In this document: in pieces, positions 43,673 to 53,071 of the stretch
How the letters are laid out: every line of letters begins with the position of its first letter
Position numbering within the stretch: position 1 is the first letter of the stretch
NCBI GenBank assembly: GCA_965276955.1
Contig: CBDIBP010000019.1
Location: 1 to 64,000, forward strand
DNA length: 64,000 nt
Source: JABDEZ01 sp965276955
GTDB lineage: Bacteria; Bacteroidota; Bacteroidia; Chitinophagales; Chitinophagaceae
Direction of reading: 5' to 3'
Position numbers and translations under genes: made by a program
Notes under the pieces: generated by a model
What the model was told of the DNA's origin: nothing
Database searches by the model: none
Seen by the model: the letters and a program-made list of their open reading frames with translations, nothing else

Positions 43673-45784
43673 ATGAAAAGGGCCATTTACCTATTAACCT
43701 TCATTTTGTATTCTGTTCCTGCTATTGCACAAAGTATGAGTTATCCCATTGCGTCAACAGACACTGTGTGGGATAGTTTTTTTGGTACAAAAGTAGCTGA
43801 TCCATATCGAAGCCTTGAGTATGATTCTTTAGCCTCTACCCTGAAGTGGCTGGAGGATGAAACCGATCTTTCAGAAAAATACCTGAATAAACTAAAACGA
43901 AAATATCAACCCGAGCGCCAGTTGCGGATAAACGCCTATCATTCTATAGGCACAATGTATAGGTCTGGTCGGTATTATTTTGACATGATGCGCGAAAAGG
44001 CAGACGGTAATGCTGCTCTCTTTATAAAAAAGAAAATCGATTCATGGGGCGATAAGATTGTAGACCCTGATGATTACAAATATGAGTCCGACGATAAGGT
44101 GAAGATAAAGGGGTTCAAAGTTTCTGAGGACAATAAACTTATTGCGTTTGCCTTATCTTATAACGGAAGTGACTGGCATGAGATACGTGTAAAAACGCTA
44201 TATCCTTTCCACAATACAGATGATTTGATCAAACAAGTAAAGTTTAGCAACATCGTATGGGCTGGGCAAGGATTTTTCTATACAAAATATCCTTTCGAGG
44301 GCGATATATTAAAGTCGGCAAATAAAAATGCTGCAATCTGGTATCATAAGCTAGGCGAGGAGCAAGGGAAAGACAGGTTGGTATACAAAAATGAACAGCA
44401 TTCCGATGCAGAGATATCTTTTCAAAAGGTCAGTAATTATCTGGTCATTTCTGAACAAACTAAAACCAAAACAGGAAAAGAGAAAAGCCAGATACTTACA
44501 GCAAAGATAGATAGCACATACTCCTTCAGGTTCGATACCTTGATTTCTTCTGCCAACGGTGGCGAATTTAACGTAGTAGGTATGTTCAATAATAAATTTA
44601 TGGTCGCTACCACATCCAGCGCCCCCCGCGGGAAAGTATTACTATTTGAAAAAGATAAAAAAAATAAAGCTGAGGAATTTATAGTGCAATACAATGAAGT
44701 GCTGAGTGATGTTAATATTGTTGGCAACAAAGTGTTGGTCACTTATCTTAAAGATGCGGACAATGTTAACGTGACATTCGATACTACCGGTACGCCTATA
44801 CATAAAATAGAATTCCCTACCGGCTGTTCTGTAGCTGGTTTTGATAATGACGGAAGCGATTCCATCGTTACATTTTGCCACTATTCATTCTTATATCCTC
44901 CGGTCGTTTATCAATACAATGTGAACGATTTTAGTGTTGACCTTGTGGAGAAGACCAAAATAGCTTATGATTATAAAGAGCTTGAGGTGAAAAAAGTATT
45001 TTATTATTCAGCTGATAGCACAAAGATTCCTATGTTCATTGCGTGCAAAAAGAGGGTAAAGCTCAATGCAGCAACGCCTACAATACTTTATGGATATGGT
45101 GGGAATAATGTGTCCATGACACCTTTTTATGATAGGGGATTTATCAGTTTTATGCAGAACGGGGGAGTTATAGCATTGCCATGCTTACGTGGCGGTGGGG
45201 AATATGGGGAGGAGTGGCATAAAAAAGGAAGCCGTTTTAACAAGCAAAATGTATTCGATGACTTTATCGCAGCAGCAGAGTATTTGTTCAAAGAGCGATA
45301 CACTAATAAGGAGAACCTGGTATTGATGGGTGGCTCAAATGGCGGATTGTTAGTTGCTGCTGTGGCCAATCAGCGACCAGATATTTGTAGGGTCGTAATA
45401 GCTGAAAAAGGTGTTTATGATATGCTTCGATATCAGAAATATACCATAGGAAACGCTTGGGAGAACGAGTACGGATCTAGCGCCCAGCCGCTGGATTTTG
45501 AAAACCTTTTAAAATATTCCCCATTGCACAATGTAAAAGACACTACTTATCCTGCAATGCTCATTATAACTGCGGATCATGATGACAGGGTGGTGCCCTT
45601 ACATTCCTATAAATACACTGCAGCACTACAGCACTGTAATAAGGGCGACCATCCGGTCTTGCTGTATATTGAAAATAATAATGGACATACAGATAAAGAT
45701 ATACAAGATGATTCGTATGTCTATTCGTTTATCTATGACGAATTACAGGTGCCTATAGGCAAACTTCATAACCTTTCTTATTAA
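43673..45784 (+). CDS. Prolyl oligopeptidase family serine peptidase (exported)
   Basis: 703 residues with a signal peptide ending near AIAQ. A seven-bladed propeller occupies about 75-430, and an alpha/beta hydrolase C-terminal domain carries LRGGGEYGEEWHKKG, the nucleophile GGSNGGLL, Asp in DHDDRVVPLHSYK, and the catalytic His in NNGHTD. It cuts short peptides after proline, probably in the periplasm, feeding peptide uptake. The ATG at 43673 comes only 4 bp after a TATTTTTG box (43661-43668); if that is the -7, the transcript would be nearly leaderless. Confidence 0.93.
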   Translation: MKRAIYLLTFILYSVPAIAQSMSYPIASTDTVWDSFFGTKVADPYRSLEYDSLASTLKWLEDETDLSEKYLNKLKRKYQPERQLRINAYHSIGTMYRSGRYYFDMMREKADGNAALFIKKKIDSWGDKIVDPDDYKYESDDKVKIKGFKVSEDNKLIAFALSYNGSDWHEIRVKTLYPFHNTDDLIKQVKFSNIVWAGQGFFYTKYPFEGDILKSANKNAAIWYHKLGEEQGKDRLVYKNEQHSDAEISFQKVSNYLVISEQTKTKTGKEKSQILTAKIDSTYSFRFDTLISSANGGEFNVVGMFNNKFMVATTSSAPRGKVLLFEKDKKNKAEEFIVQYNEVLSDVNIVGNKVLVTYLKDADNVNVTFDTTGTPIHKIEFPTGCSVAGFDNDGSDSIVTFCHYSFLYPPVVYQYNVNDFSVDLVEKTKIAYDYKELEVKKVFYYSADSTKIPMFIACKKRVKLNAATPTILYGYGGNNVSMTPFYDRGFISFMQNGGVIALPCLRGGGEYGEEWHKKGSRFNKQNVFDDFIAAAEYLFKERYTNKENLVLMGGSNGGLLVAAVANQRPDICRVVIAEKGVYDMLRYQKYTIGNAWENEYGSSAQPLDFENLLKYSPLHNVKDTTYPAMLIITADHDDRVVPLHSYKYTAALQHCNKGDHPVLLYIENNNGHTDKDIQDDSYVYSFIYDELQVPIGKLHNLSY

Positions 45785-45798
45785 TTATATGTAGTGCA

Positions 45799-46557
45799 TT
45801 ACCACCTTCCTACATACACCTTAGTGTCATAATGAATAGTAATATGGTCATCGACCTGGTAACGGTTATACAATCGCTCCAGGTCGTTTATCATTGCAGC
45901 ATATCCGGCATCCTGTTTGGCAGGCATGTAAGATGATGATAGCAACCTGCCCTCAAGACCTGTAAGGTCAAAGCTTTGACTATTGGGGAACAGTTGTAAA
46001 TGCACAGACTCAGGGCTAAAAAAAGTTTCAATAGCAGCGTTATCTATGTTTCTGTGGTCTACCTGCACATAGTCGCTGGCATGTTTTACTATAAGCGCAT
46101 CATACTCCTTTTCAAAGTCAGAGCCTGTTCTTCTTTCGTTCCAGATCAGTGCTACTATGCCACCTGGCGTCAATATTCTTTTAAATTCCTCTTTGGTCTG
46201 CTCCCTATTGAACCAATGAAAAGCCTGCCCACAAATGATAGCATCAACGCTTGCAGATTCCAGCCCGGTGTGTTCTGCCGTACCATCTGTTGCTTTAAAG
46301 TCAGGAAAACCACCAAGTAGTTCTATAGCTTTGTCACGCATTGCCTTATTAGGCTCAACTGCCGCAACAGAATAGCCCGCCTTTAAGAACAGTTCCGTAG
46401 AAATACCAGTACCAGCACCCACATCAGCCACCAGCTTATCCGTAGACAAGCCATACTCCTGTTGCAGAAAATCAACAATAGCTTGCGGGTATCCCGGCCT
46501 GTACTTCACATAGTCGTCTACCCGGTTGCTGAATCGCGATGTGCTATTATTAGCCAT
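45799..46557 (-). CDS. Class I SAM-dependent methyltransferase
   Basis: 252 residues. SAM-binding motif I is DVGAGTGISTELFLKAG near 43-59, followed by AVEPN (acidic post-I), and AIICGQAFHWFN as motif post-II typical of Methyltransf_11 enzymes that resemble trans-aconitate or small-molecule methyltransferases. The C-terminal part has no known domain. MarC lies 9 bp upstream on the same strand, so they are co-transcribed. Confidence 0.88.
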   Translation of the reverse strand: MANNSTSRFSNRVDDYVKYRPGYPQAIVDFLQQEYGLSTDKLVADVGAGTGISTELFLKAGYSVAAVEPNKAMRDKAIELLGGFPDFKATDGTAEHTGLESASVDAIICGQAFHWFNREQTKEEFKRILTPGGIVALIWNERRTGSDFEKEYDALIVKHASDYVQVDHRNIDNAAIETFFSPESVHLQLFPNSQSFDLTGLEGRLLSSSYMPAKQDAGYAAMINDLERLYNRYQVDDHITIHYDTKVYVGRW

Positions 46558-46566
46558 GAAATAGTT

Positions 46567-47148
46567 TTAAAATCCCAGGTTACTCCTGAATATCTTCACT
46601 GCAATAGCTATCAGTATCACCCCAAAAAATTTACGCACTACTGCTATGCCCGATGGGCCCAGCATACGCTCCAGGAAGTTGATGGACCGTAGTGTGATAA
46701 AGATGAATACAAGATTAATAAGTATACCAATAAGTATATTGTAAGACTGGTAAGCAGCCTTTAAGGACATTACTGTAGTAAGCGTGCCCGATCCGGCAAT
46801 GAGCGGGAAGGCAATAGGTACTACAGTGCTCATTTTGGTATCATTATCACTTTTAAAGAACTCCATTCCCAGCACCATCTCCAGCCCCAGTATAAAAATG
46901 ACTATTGACCCTGCTATGGCGAACGACTGTATATCCAGCCCCATAAAATCCAGCATCTGTTCACCCACAAAAAAGAAAAGCAGCATCAGCGCGCCAGACA
47001 CTAAGGTGGCCTGCGTGGCGCTGATATCGCCCATTTTTTTCTTAATGGATATAATGACCGGTATAGAGCCAAGCACATCTATAACGGCAAACAAGGTGAA
47101 TGTTACCGTAACGATTTGTGAAAAGTCTTTTTTAGTGAGCGCCCACAT
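46567..47148 (-). CDS. MarC family integral membrane protein
   Basis: 193 residues with six membrane helices. The family pattern is FTLFAVIDVLGSIPVIISI near the start, IVIFILGLEMVLG, and PLIAGSGTLTTVMSL with the conserved Pro-Leu-x-Ala-Gly-x-Gly. MarC/UPF0056 proteins were once tied to multiple antibiotic resistance, but a real function is not established. First gene of a likely pair with the methyltransferase; divergent from pepT. Confidence 0.92.
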   Translation of the reverse strand: MWALTKKDFSQIVTVTFTLFAVIDVLGSIPVIISIKKKMGDISATQATLVSGALMLLFFFVGEQMLDFMGLDIQSFAIAGSIVIFILGLEMVLGMEFFKSDNDTKMSTVVPIAFPLIAGSGTLTTVMSLKAAYQSYNILIGILINLVFIFITLRSINFLERMLGPSGIAVVRKFFGVILIAIAVKIFRSNLGF

Positions 47149-47234
47149 AGGATACTAAGATACAACTATTGAAAGATGTTTGGGAACCATAGGCCGGAAA
47201 AACGCTACTTTTACGCCGCAAAATACACCACTAC

Positions 47235-48488
47235 ATGTCTTTACAAGGATATACCCATACCGCCGCCGATCGTTTTATGCGCTATGTGCAGATAGATACC
47301 CAAAGCGACCCTGCTTCGGAAACGCAACCCTCCACAGAAAAACAAAAAGACCTGAGTCGTATACTGGTAAAGGAACTGCTTTCCATAGGTATCATTGATG
47401 CCGAGCTGGATGAGCATGGTTATGTATATGCTACAATACCGGCTACTACCACTGCCAATGTACCAGTACTTTGTTATTGTTCACACGTGGACACCGCACC
47501 CGATTGCAGTGGTACCAATGTGATGCCTATACTGCACCTCAATTACGATGGTAAGGATATAGTATTGCCTGATGACCCAACTGTTGTGATCAGCACAAAG
47601 AACCATCCTTACTTAAAAGAACGCATAGGCGATGATATCATTACCGCTTCAGGGCTTACCCTGCTGGGTGCTGATGATAAGGCTGGCGTTGCCATTATTA
47701 TGGATCTTGCCCAATACCTGACCACTCATCCGGAAATAGAACACGGTGCCATACGTATACTATTTACCCCTGATGAGGAAGTAGGGCGAGGCGTTGCAGC
47801 AATAGATATGAAGAAACTGGGTGCCAGTTTTGGATACACCCTCGACGGGGGAGAGCGCGGTCACTTGGAAGGCGAAACTTTTTCTGCCGACTCTATGACC
47901 GTGACCTTTAATGGTGTAAGTGCGCATCCCGGCTATGCCAAGGGCAAAATGGTGAGTGCCATAAAAGCTGCAGCTGCGTTCGTAGAAATGCTGCCCAACA
48001 ACGAATGGAGCCCGGAAACAACCGAAGGTATGCAAGGCTTTGTGCACCCGGTATTGATTGAAGGCACAATAGAGACCGCAAGGGTGCAGTTCATCATCCG
48101 CGATTTTGATACACCTCAACTGGCACACCACGAGCAAAAACTGCGTGAACTGGCAGAGAAGACCCAGATAGTATTCCCGGGGCTTACCACAACAATAGTG
48201 ATAAAGGAACAATACCGCAACATGAAAGAAGTGCTGGACCATAACCCACAGGTAATGGACTACGCAGAAGAAGCATACCGCCGTGCAGGCATGGATGTGC
48301 AACGTATGAGCATAAGAGGTGGTACCGATGGTTCCCGCTTGTCGTTTATGGGACTGCCTTGCCCCAATATATTTACCGGGGAAATGGGCATACACAGCAA
48401 GCAGGAATATGTGAGCGTACAGGATATGCAAAAAGCGGTGGAAACCCTGGTACACCTGGCGCAGATATGGACGGAGAACAGTAAGTAA
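47235..48488 (+). CDS. pepT: Peptidase T (tripeptide aminopeptidase)
   Basis: 417-residue dizinc M20 aminopeptidase that releases the N-terminal residue of tripeptides in the cytoplasm. Metal and catalytic residues lie in HVDTAPD, GADDKAG, DEEVGRG (catalytic Glu and zinc Glu), the dimerisation-domain His (GVSAHPG), and a late FTGEMGIHSKQEYV with the last zinc His. It fits functionally with the POT transporter and prolyl oligopeptidase in the window. Length and start are standard. Confidence 0.96.
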   Translation: MSLQGYTHTAADRFMRYVQIDTQSDPASETQPSTEKQKDLSRILVKELLSIGIIDAELDEHGYVYATIPATTTANVPVLCYCSHVDTAPDCSGTNVMPILHLNYDGKDIVLPDDPTVVISTKNHPYLKERIGDDIITASGLTLLGADDKAGVAIIMDLAQYLTTHPEIEHGAIRILFTPDEEVGRGVAAIDMKKLGASFGYTLDGGERGHLEGETFSADSMTVTFNGVSAHPGYAKGKMVSAIKAAAAFVEMLPNNEWSPETTEGMQGFVHPVLIEGTIETARVQFIIRDFDTPQLAHHEQKLRELAEKTQIVFPGLTTTIVIKEQYRNMKEVLDHNPQVMDYAEEAYRRAGMDVQRMSIRGGTDGSRLSFMGLPCPNIFTGEMGIHSKQEYVSVQDMQKAVETLVHLAQIWTENSK

Positions 48489-48550
48489 TACAATGTACCT
48501 ACATCTATTGCTTAACTTTTATTAATTTTGAACATTCTATTTTAATACAC

Positions 48551-49045
48551 ATGAACCAGCAATTAAAAACAGTTCTGCTTACTATACTCACGCTTTCTTG
48601 CTTTGTTATAGCTTTGGTAGAGCTTAGCGGCATAAGCCAGACCGCTCTGTTCAATAAATACCACTTAGGCAGCAGCGACAATGGTCTCGATGCACAGCAA
48701 GTGGCTTCGCGTATGCATACGGTCGATACTTTACCCAAGACCACTATCCAGATATATGAGACCAAGTACAACTTTGGTAAGATAAAAGAAGGTGATGTAG
48801 TGAAGCATGCTTATAAATTTAAGAACACAGGTACCAGCCCATTGTTAATATCTAAAGTAGATGTGTCCTGCGGGTGCACAGTACCAACCTTCTCTAAAGA
48901 CCCTATTGCGCCGGGTGCTGAGGGGGAGATAGTATTGCAATACAACAGCAAGGGCCACCCTGGGCAGCAGGCAAAAAATGCTATGGTGCACTCCAATGCA
49001 CAGGCAGAAGCTATATCCATTGGTTTTGAAGCAGACGTACAATAA
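48551..49045 (+). CDS. DUF1573 domain protein
   Basis: 164 residues with an N-terminal membrane/signal segment (TVLLTILTLSCFVIALVEL) and one DUF1573 domain: YNFGKIKEGDVVKHAYKFKNTG, then VDVSCGCTVPTFSKDPIAPG with its characteristic Cys-Gly-Cys, and IVLQYNSKGHPG. An Ig/ASH-like periplasmic fold of unknown role, very common in Bacteroidota. A TAATTTTG -7-like box lies at 48523-48530. The prenyltransferase gene starts on the base after its stop. Confidence 0.9.
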   Translation: MNQQLKTVLLTILTLSCFVIALVELSGISQTALFNKYHLGSSDNGLDAQQVASRMHTVDTLPKTTIQIYETKYNFGKIKEGDVVKHAYKFKNTGTSPLLISKVDVSCGCTVPTFSKDPIAPGAEGEIVLQYNSKGHPGQQAKNAMVHSNAQAEAISIGFEADVQ

Positions 49046-49939
49046 ATGATGAACGCAACAGCACCCATACCGTCGCTCATACAACGGCTTAAAAATTACC
49101 TGTCTCTGATAAAGTTCAGTCATACGGTATTTGCACTGCCATTCGCTTTTATCGGTTTTACGCTGGCCATTAGGCATGTAACCTTAGAGTGGCATTTGCT
49201 GGTAAATTTGTTACTTATGCTACTCTGCATGGTGTTTGCCCGCAGTGCAGCTATGTCCTTTAATCGCTATTTGGACAGGCATTTTGATGCGCTGAACCCA
49301 CGCACGGCCAAACGAGAGATACCCGCAGGAATTGTAAAACCAGGCCAAGCGCTTAATTATACTATTGTCAATTCTGTTTTGTTTGTAGTTACTACCTTCT
49401 TCATCAATCCTCTGTGTTTTTATCTGTCGTTTGTTGCACTTTTCGTCATCTTATTTTATAGTTACACAAAAAGGTTTACCGCGCTTTGTCACCTGGTATT
49501 GGGTGTAGGACTTGCGTTGTCTCCTATTGGCGCTTACCTCTCCGTAACTGGTCAATTTAATATCATTCCTTTACTGTTCTCTTTTGCAGTGCTCACGTGG
49601 GTATCCGGCTTCGATATCATTTATGCCTTGCAGGACGAAGGTTTTGACCGCAGCCACAAACTACACTCTATACCAGAGGCATTAGGTGTGCGCCGGGCAT
49701 TGGTGGTATCCACCATACTGCATGTGTTCTCGGCACTGTTCGTAATAGCTGCCGGTGTATTGGGTCAGTTCCACTGGGTATACTGGATAGGTATATTGAT
49801 ATACATAGGGTTGCTTACCTACCAGCACTTACTGGTAAAACCCGATGACCTCAGCAAGGTGAACATAGCATTTGGCAATACCAATGGTATTGCCAGCGTG
49901 CTGTTCGCTATCTTTACGCTTCTTTCTTTATTTCTTTAA
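49046..49939 (+). CDS. UbiA-family polyprenyltransferase
   Basis: 297-residue inner membrane aromatic prenyltransferase with about eight to nine helices. The two Asp-rich motifs are NRYLDRHFD (about 72-80) and DIIYALQDEGFD (about 190-201); the conserved YSYTKR block lies between. Family members attach a polyprenyl tail to an aromatic ring. In Bacteroidota this type is usually tied to menaquinone synthesis by the futalosine route, but no other quinone gene is present here, so the pathway is inferred. ATG 49046 abuts the previous stop; ATG 49049 is equally possible. Confidence 0.88.
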   Translation: MMNATAPIPSLIQRLKNYLSLIKFSHTVFALPFAFIGFTLAIRHVTLEWHLLVNLLLMLLCMVFARSAAMSFNRYLDRHFDALNPRTAKREIPAGIVKPGQALNYTIVNSVLFVVTTFFINPLCFYLSFVALFVILFYSYTKRFTALCHLVLGVGLALSPIGAYLSVTGQFNIIPLLFSFAVLTWVSGFDIIYALQDEGFDRSHKLHSIPEALGVRRALVVSTILHVFSALFVIAAGVLGQFHWVYWIGILIYIGLLTYQHLLVKPDDLSKVNIAFGNTNGIASVLFAIFTLLSLFL

Positions 49940-49948
49940 TATAAGATA

Positions 49949-50671
49949 ATGAATATTGCACTGATAGGATATGGCAAAATGGGCCAAACCATAGAAAGTG
50001 TATCCGTAAAGCGCGGTCACACTATTGTCTTGCGTATCATGCTCGAGAATAAAGAAGATATGACCATTGATAACCTGCAAAAGGCAGATGTGGCCATAGA
50101 GTTCACCAGTCCTCATGTAGCATTAGATAATGTACTGACGGTACTGGGTGCTGGCATACCGGTAGTAAGCGGCACCACCGGTTGGAACGAAAGGCTGACC
50201 ATAGCAGGTGAAAAGGCACTGGAAAACAACACCGCTTTTCTCCACACTTCTAACTTTAGTGTAGGGGTTAACATATTCTTCGAGGTGAACAAATTACTGG
50301 CGTCATTAATGAACGACCATGGCGAATATGATGTGACCATAGAAGAAGCGCATCATACACAAAAACAAGATGCCCCAAGCGGCACTGCCATATCCCTCGC
50401 CAACCAGGTTATAGAGCGCCTGCAGCGCAAGGATAAATGGATGCTGAACGAAGCTGCAGAACCTACCGACCTGGCCATCACCGCCCATAGGGTAGAGAAC
50501 GTACCCGGTACGCACAATGTAAAATACTCATCGTCAATAGACGACATTGAGATCATACACACAGCCCATAGCCGTGATGGCTTTGCATTAGGTGCAGTAC
50601 TGGCTGCCGAGTTTGTAGTTGGTAAAAATGGGGTATTTACAATGAAGGATGTGCTGGGTATAGGCAGGTAG
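49949..50671 (+). CDS. dapB: 4-hydroxy-tetrahydrodipicolinate reductase
   Basis: Lysine and diaminopimelate synthesis. 240 residues with the cofactor loop GYGKMGQTI near 8-16, SGTTGWN, and the family signature EAHHTQKQDAPSGTA holding the catalytic His-His and Lys. Shorter than the E. coli enzyme, as is usual in this phylum. It ends 4 bp from the convergent LprI-like gene, and a 6-bp dyad (AGGTAG/CTACCT) spans both stop codons. Confidence 0.96.
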   Translation: MNIALIGYGKMGQTIESVSVKRGHTIVLRIMLENKEDMTIDNLQKADVAIEFTSPHVALDNVLTVLGAGIPVVSGTTGWNERLTIAGEKALENNTAFLHTSNFSVGVNIFFEVNKLLASLMNDHGEYDVTIEEAHHTQKQDAPSGTAISLANQVIERLQRKDKWMLNEAAEPTDLAITAHRVENVPGTHNVKYSSSIDDIEIIHTAHSRDGFALGAVLAAEFVVGKNGVFTMKDVLGIGR

Positions 50672-50675
50672 TGAT

Positions 50676-51107
50676 CTACCTCTTCTCTTTCCTGCTGTCA
50701 TGCAGTACCTCGTAGTAGGCTTTCAGTTGATGTGCACGTTCCTTTATCATACTTAGCCGGCCTTCGGTACGCACACGATTCCATTGGCTTCCTTCTTTAT
50801 CAAATATACAATTGTAGGTGCCAAATTCCGTATCACGCCAGGTCATCCATGCGCCTTGTGCTTTTTCAGCATATTTTCTTGCGGTATCGGGTATTTCTTT
50901 TATTAGTCTTTTGTAGTAGAGGTCCATCTGGTCATTATACTTGCCATAGGCTTTAAATGCACAGTTGCACAGATTGGTAACCGAAGTATCGTTGCTCAGG
51001 CAGGCCCTGTATTCTTTATCAATAGGGTCTGGTTGCTCCGCCACTTGGGCATATACATATGCTTGGCAAACTACGATAGACACAACAAGCAGGAACAATG
51101 TCTTCAT
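50676..51107 (-). CDS. LprI-like (DUF1311) exported protein
   Basis: 143 residues from ATG 51107 (MKTLFLLV) with signal peptide ending VYAQ; eight extra upstream codons are open but break the signal. The mature chain fits the lysozyme-inhibitor LprI N-terminal domain: a Cys-rich helical bundle with CLSNDTSVTNLCNCAFKAYGKYNDQMDLYYKRL and the WMTWRDTEFGTYNCIFDKEGSQW block. Named after a Mycobacterium lysozyme inhibitor; whether this copy inhibits lysozyme is untested. Confidence 0.85.
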   Translation of the reverse strand: MKTLFLLVVSIVVCQAYVYAQVAEQPDPIDKEYRACLSNDTSVTNLCNCAFKAYGKYNDQMDLYYKRLIKEIPDTARKYAEKAQGAWMTWRDTEFGTYNCIFDKEGSQWNRVRTEGRLSMIKERAHQLKAYYEVLHDSRKEKR

Positions 51108-51188
51108 TACAGTCAAAAGGTATAAGCGCAAGATACCATCCTGCGCCTATACTAACGGAAAAATCGTGCCCGTTATTGTTAAAGATGT

Positions 51189-52139
51189 CTAATATTTACT
51201 GGCATCGTCCAGCTTTTGTATGTCTTCCTGCGGCAATTTCAGCTGTGCTCCCTTCATCAGGTCTTTCATTTGCTCAGGTTTTGTGGCGCTGGCTATGGGC
51301 GCAGTTATGCTTTTGCGTGCTGCCAGCCAGGCTATCGCAATGGCTGCAGGCGTAGTACTGTGTTTTTCTGCCACTTCATCCAGTCCCTTAAGTATGCTCA
51401 GGCCACGGGCGTCCAGGTATTTTTCAGCACCTTGGCCCCGTGGGCTTTTCGAGGTGTCCGCAGCACTACGGTACTTGCCGGTAAGGAAGCCACTGGCCAG
51501 CGAGTAGTAGGGAAACACAGCCAGGTTGTTATCTCGTGCCAGTTGTTCGTACTTAGTTTCGTAGTCTTGGCGGTCATACAGATTGTAGTGGGGTTGTAGC
51601 GCCTGGTAATCCGGGAAGCCTTTTTCTTTACTGGTCTTCAACGATTCCTTTATCCGCTCCGGCGACATGTTGGAAGTACCTATGATACGCACCTTACCGT
51701 CCTTTATCAGTTGGGCATAGGCTTCCAGTGTTTCTGCCACAGGTATAGCTACATCATCAAAGTGGGTCCAGTACAGGTCTATGTGGTCGGTCTGCAGGCG
51801 TTTTAGCGAATCTTCAGCGGCTTGCAGTATATACTTTTTAGTCAGTCCTTTTTTTCCATCGCCCATATCCGAGCCTACCTTAGTGCCTATCACTACTTTA
51901 TCGCGCTTGCCGCTCTGTTTCAGCCACTTGCCTATAATGGTCTCACTTTCGCCACCTTTGTTTCCCGGCTTCCAGCGGCTATATACATCTGCTGTGTCAA
52001 TGAGGTTAAAACCCGCATCTACAAAAGCATCCAGCACCCGAAAAGACATTTGTTCATCAATGGTCCAGCCAAACACATTACCACCCAATGCCCATGGGGC
52101 TACATGTATGTCCGAACTTCCAATTTTTCTTAATTCCAT
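51189..52139 (-). CDS. Aldo/keto reductase
   Basis: 316-residue NADPH-dependent TIM-barrel reductase. Catalytic tetrad: Asp and Tyr in DTADVYS, Lys in VVIGTKVG, His in LYWTHFDD. The GTSNMSPERIKE block and the C-terminal AIASATKPEQMKDL cofactor-binding region fit the AKR family (YajO/YghZ-like branch). Physiological substrate unknown. Divergent from the small phosphoesterase gene. Confidence 0.92.
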   Translation of the reverse strand: MELRKIGSSDIHVAPWALGGNVFGWTIDEQMSFRVLDAFVDAGFNLIDTADVYSRWKPGNKGGESETIIGKWLKQSGKRDKVVIGTKVGSDMGDGKKGLTKKYILQAAEDSLKRLQTDHIDLYWTHFDDVAIPVAETLEAYAQLIKDGKVRIIGTSNMSPERIKESLKTSKEKGFPDYQALQPHYNLYDRQDYETKYEQLARDNNLAVFPYYSLASGFLTGKYRSAADTSKSPRGQGAEKYLDARGLSILKGLDEVAEKHSTTPAAIAIAWLAARKSITAPIASATKPEQMKDLMKGAQLKLPQEDIQKLDDASKY

Positions 52140-52235
52140 GAGATGTGAGGTTGTTTATTGCTCAAAAGTAACTGCGCAATAATTTCACGCCATGACCCTA
52201 CCATAAGGTATCTTTATACATAAGTTCTACCCCTC

Positions 52236-52733
52236 ATGACCCGCATTGGCCTCATATCAGATACCCATAACTACCTCGACGATGCTGTTTTTGAGCACTT
52301 CAAAGACTGCGACGAGATATGGCATGCAGGCGACTTTGGTACTGCAGCCATAGCAGATAAACTGGCAGCATTCAAACCACTCAAGGGAGTTTATGGCAAC
52401 ATAGACGGCTACGACATCCGCAGCCAGTACCCCGAGACCCTCCGCTGGAAGTGCGAGGAAGTAGAGATACTCATGACCCACATTGGCGGTTACCCCGGCA
52501 GGTATGCCCCCGCCATCCGCCCCATCCTTTATGCCAACCCGCCCCAACTCTTTATAACAGGCCACTCCCACATACTCAAGATCATCTACGACGATAAGCT
52601 GAAATGCCTGCACATGAACCCCGGTGCCGCAGGTATCCACGGCTGGCACAAAGTGCGCACACTCATCCGCTTCACCATAGATGGTAAGGACATGAAGAAC
52701 TGCGAGGTAATAGAACTCGGTAAACGCGGTTGA
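52236..52733 (+). CDS. YfcE/MJ0936-type metallophosphodiesterase
   Basis: 165-residue cytoplasmic phosphoesterase. All metal motifs are present: SDTHN (9-13), HAGDFG, YGNID, MTHIGGYPGRY, TGHSHI and the final NPGAAG. Small single-domain members hydrolyse artificial phosphodiesters; the natural substrate is unknown. A TATCTTTA box upstream is one base off the -7 consensus. The structured repeat begins shortly after its stop. Confidence 0.9.
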   Translation: MTRIGLISDTHNYLDDAVFEHFKDCDEIWHAGDFGTAAIADKLAAFKPLKGVYGNIDGYDIRSQYPETLRWKCEEVEILMTHIGGYPGRYAPAIRPILYANPPQLFITGHSHILKIIYDDKLKCLHMNPGAAGIHGWHKVRTLIRFTIDGKDMKNCEVIELGKRG

Positions 52734-52761
52734 TTGATATGAACATAACACCTATGGATTA

Positions 52762-53010
52762 CGTCGGTACAAGGTAGTCGGATACCCACTAACGCTGTAC
52801 AAAGCCCACCTACCCACAGGCAAAGCTGAGCCCATATTCAGCCACCTTTTTTGCTGCGATCCTTCATCGCCTGCAAAACCAGTGGCCCACAATGGAAGTA
52901 CCTTGCGTAACACGCAGTAGAGCTTCTTTTTATGCGCGGAGCGATCATACAAAAGTGGCCTTTTTTCTTTGCTTCGTTTCTTTTTTGGCCAAGCAAAAAA
53001 GAAATGAAGG
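52762..53010. repeat. Structured intergenic repeat, copy 1
   Basis: Shares order and sequence with 57565-57810. Landmarks: GCTGA/TCAGC dyad (52825-52842), hairpin 1 at 52849-52878 with loop CCTTC, the block CACGCAGTAGAGCT, hairpin 2 at 52927-52954 with loop CGCGGAGCGAT, and hairpin 3 at 52977-53004 (11-bp stem TTTCTTTTTTG/CAAAAAAGAAA). The stems differ between copies but remain paired. A minus-strand open frame of 91 codons across it does not continue in the other copy. Confidence 0.8.
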
Positions 53011-53071
53011 TTCTCGCAAGTGGTCACGACATTTTAAAAAGAGTAAGTAGTTACGATGCTTGCGCTTAAAT

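Noticed and set aside
47760..48455. 231-codon minus-strand frame opposite pepT
   Set aside because: Antisense shadow of a certain gene; His/Cys/Tyr-rich, no motif.
52752..53027. 91-codon minus-strand frame over the structured repeat
   Set aside because: The frame is not kept in the second repeat copy, while hairpin pairing is.
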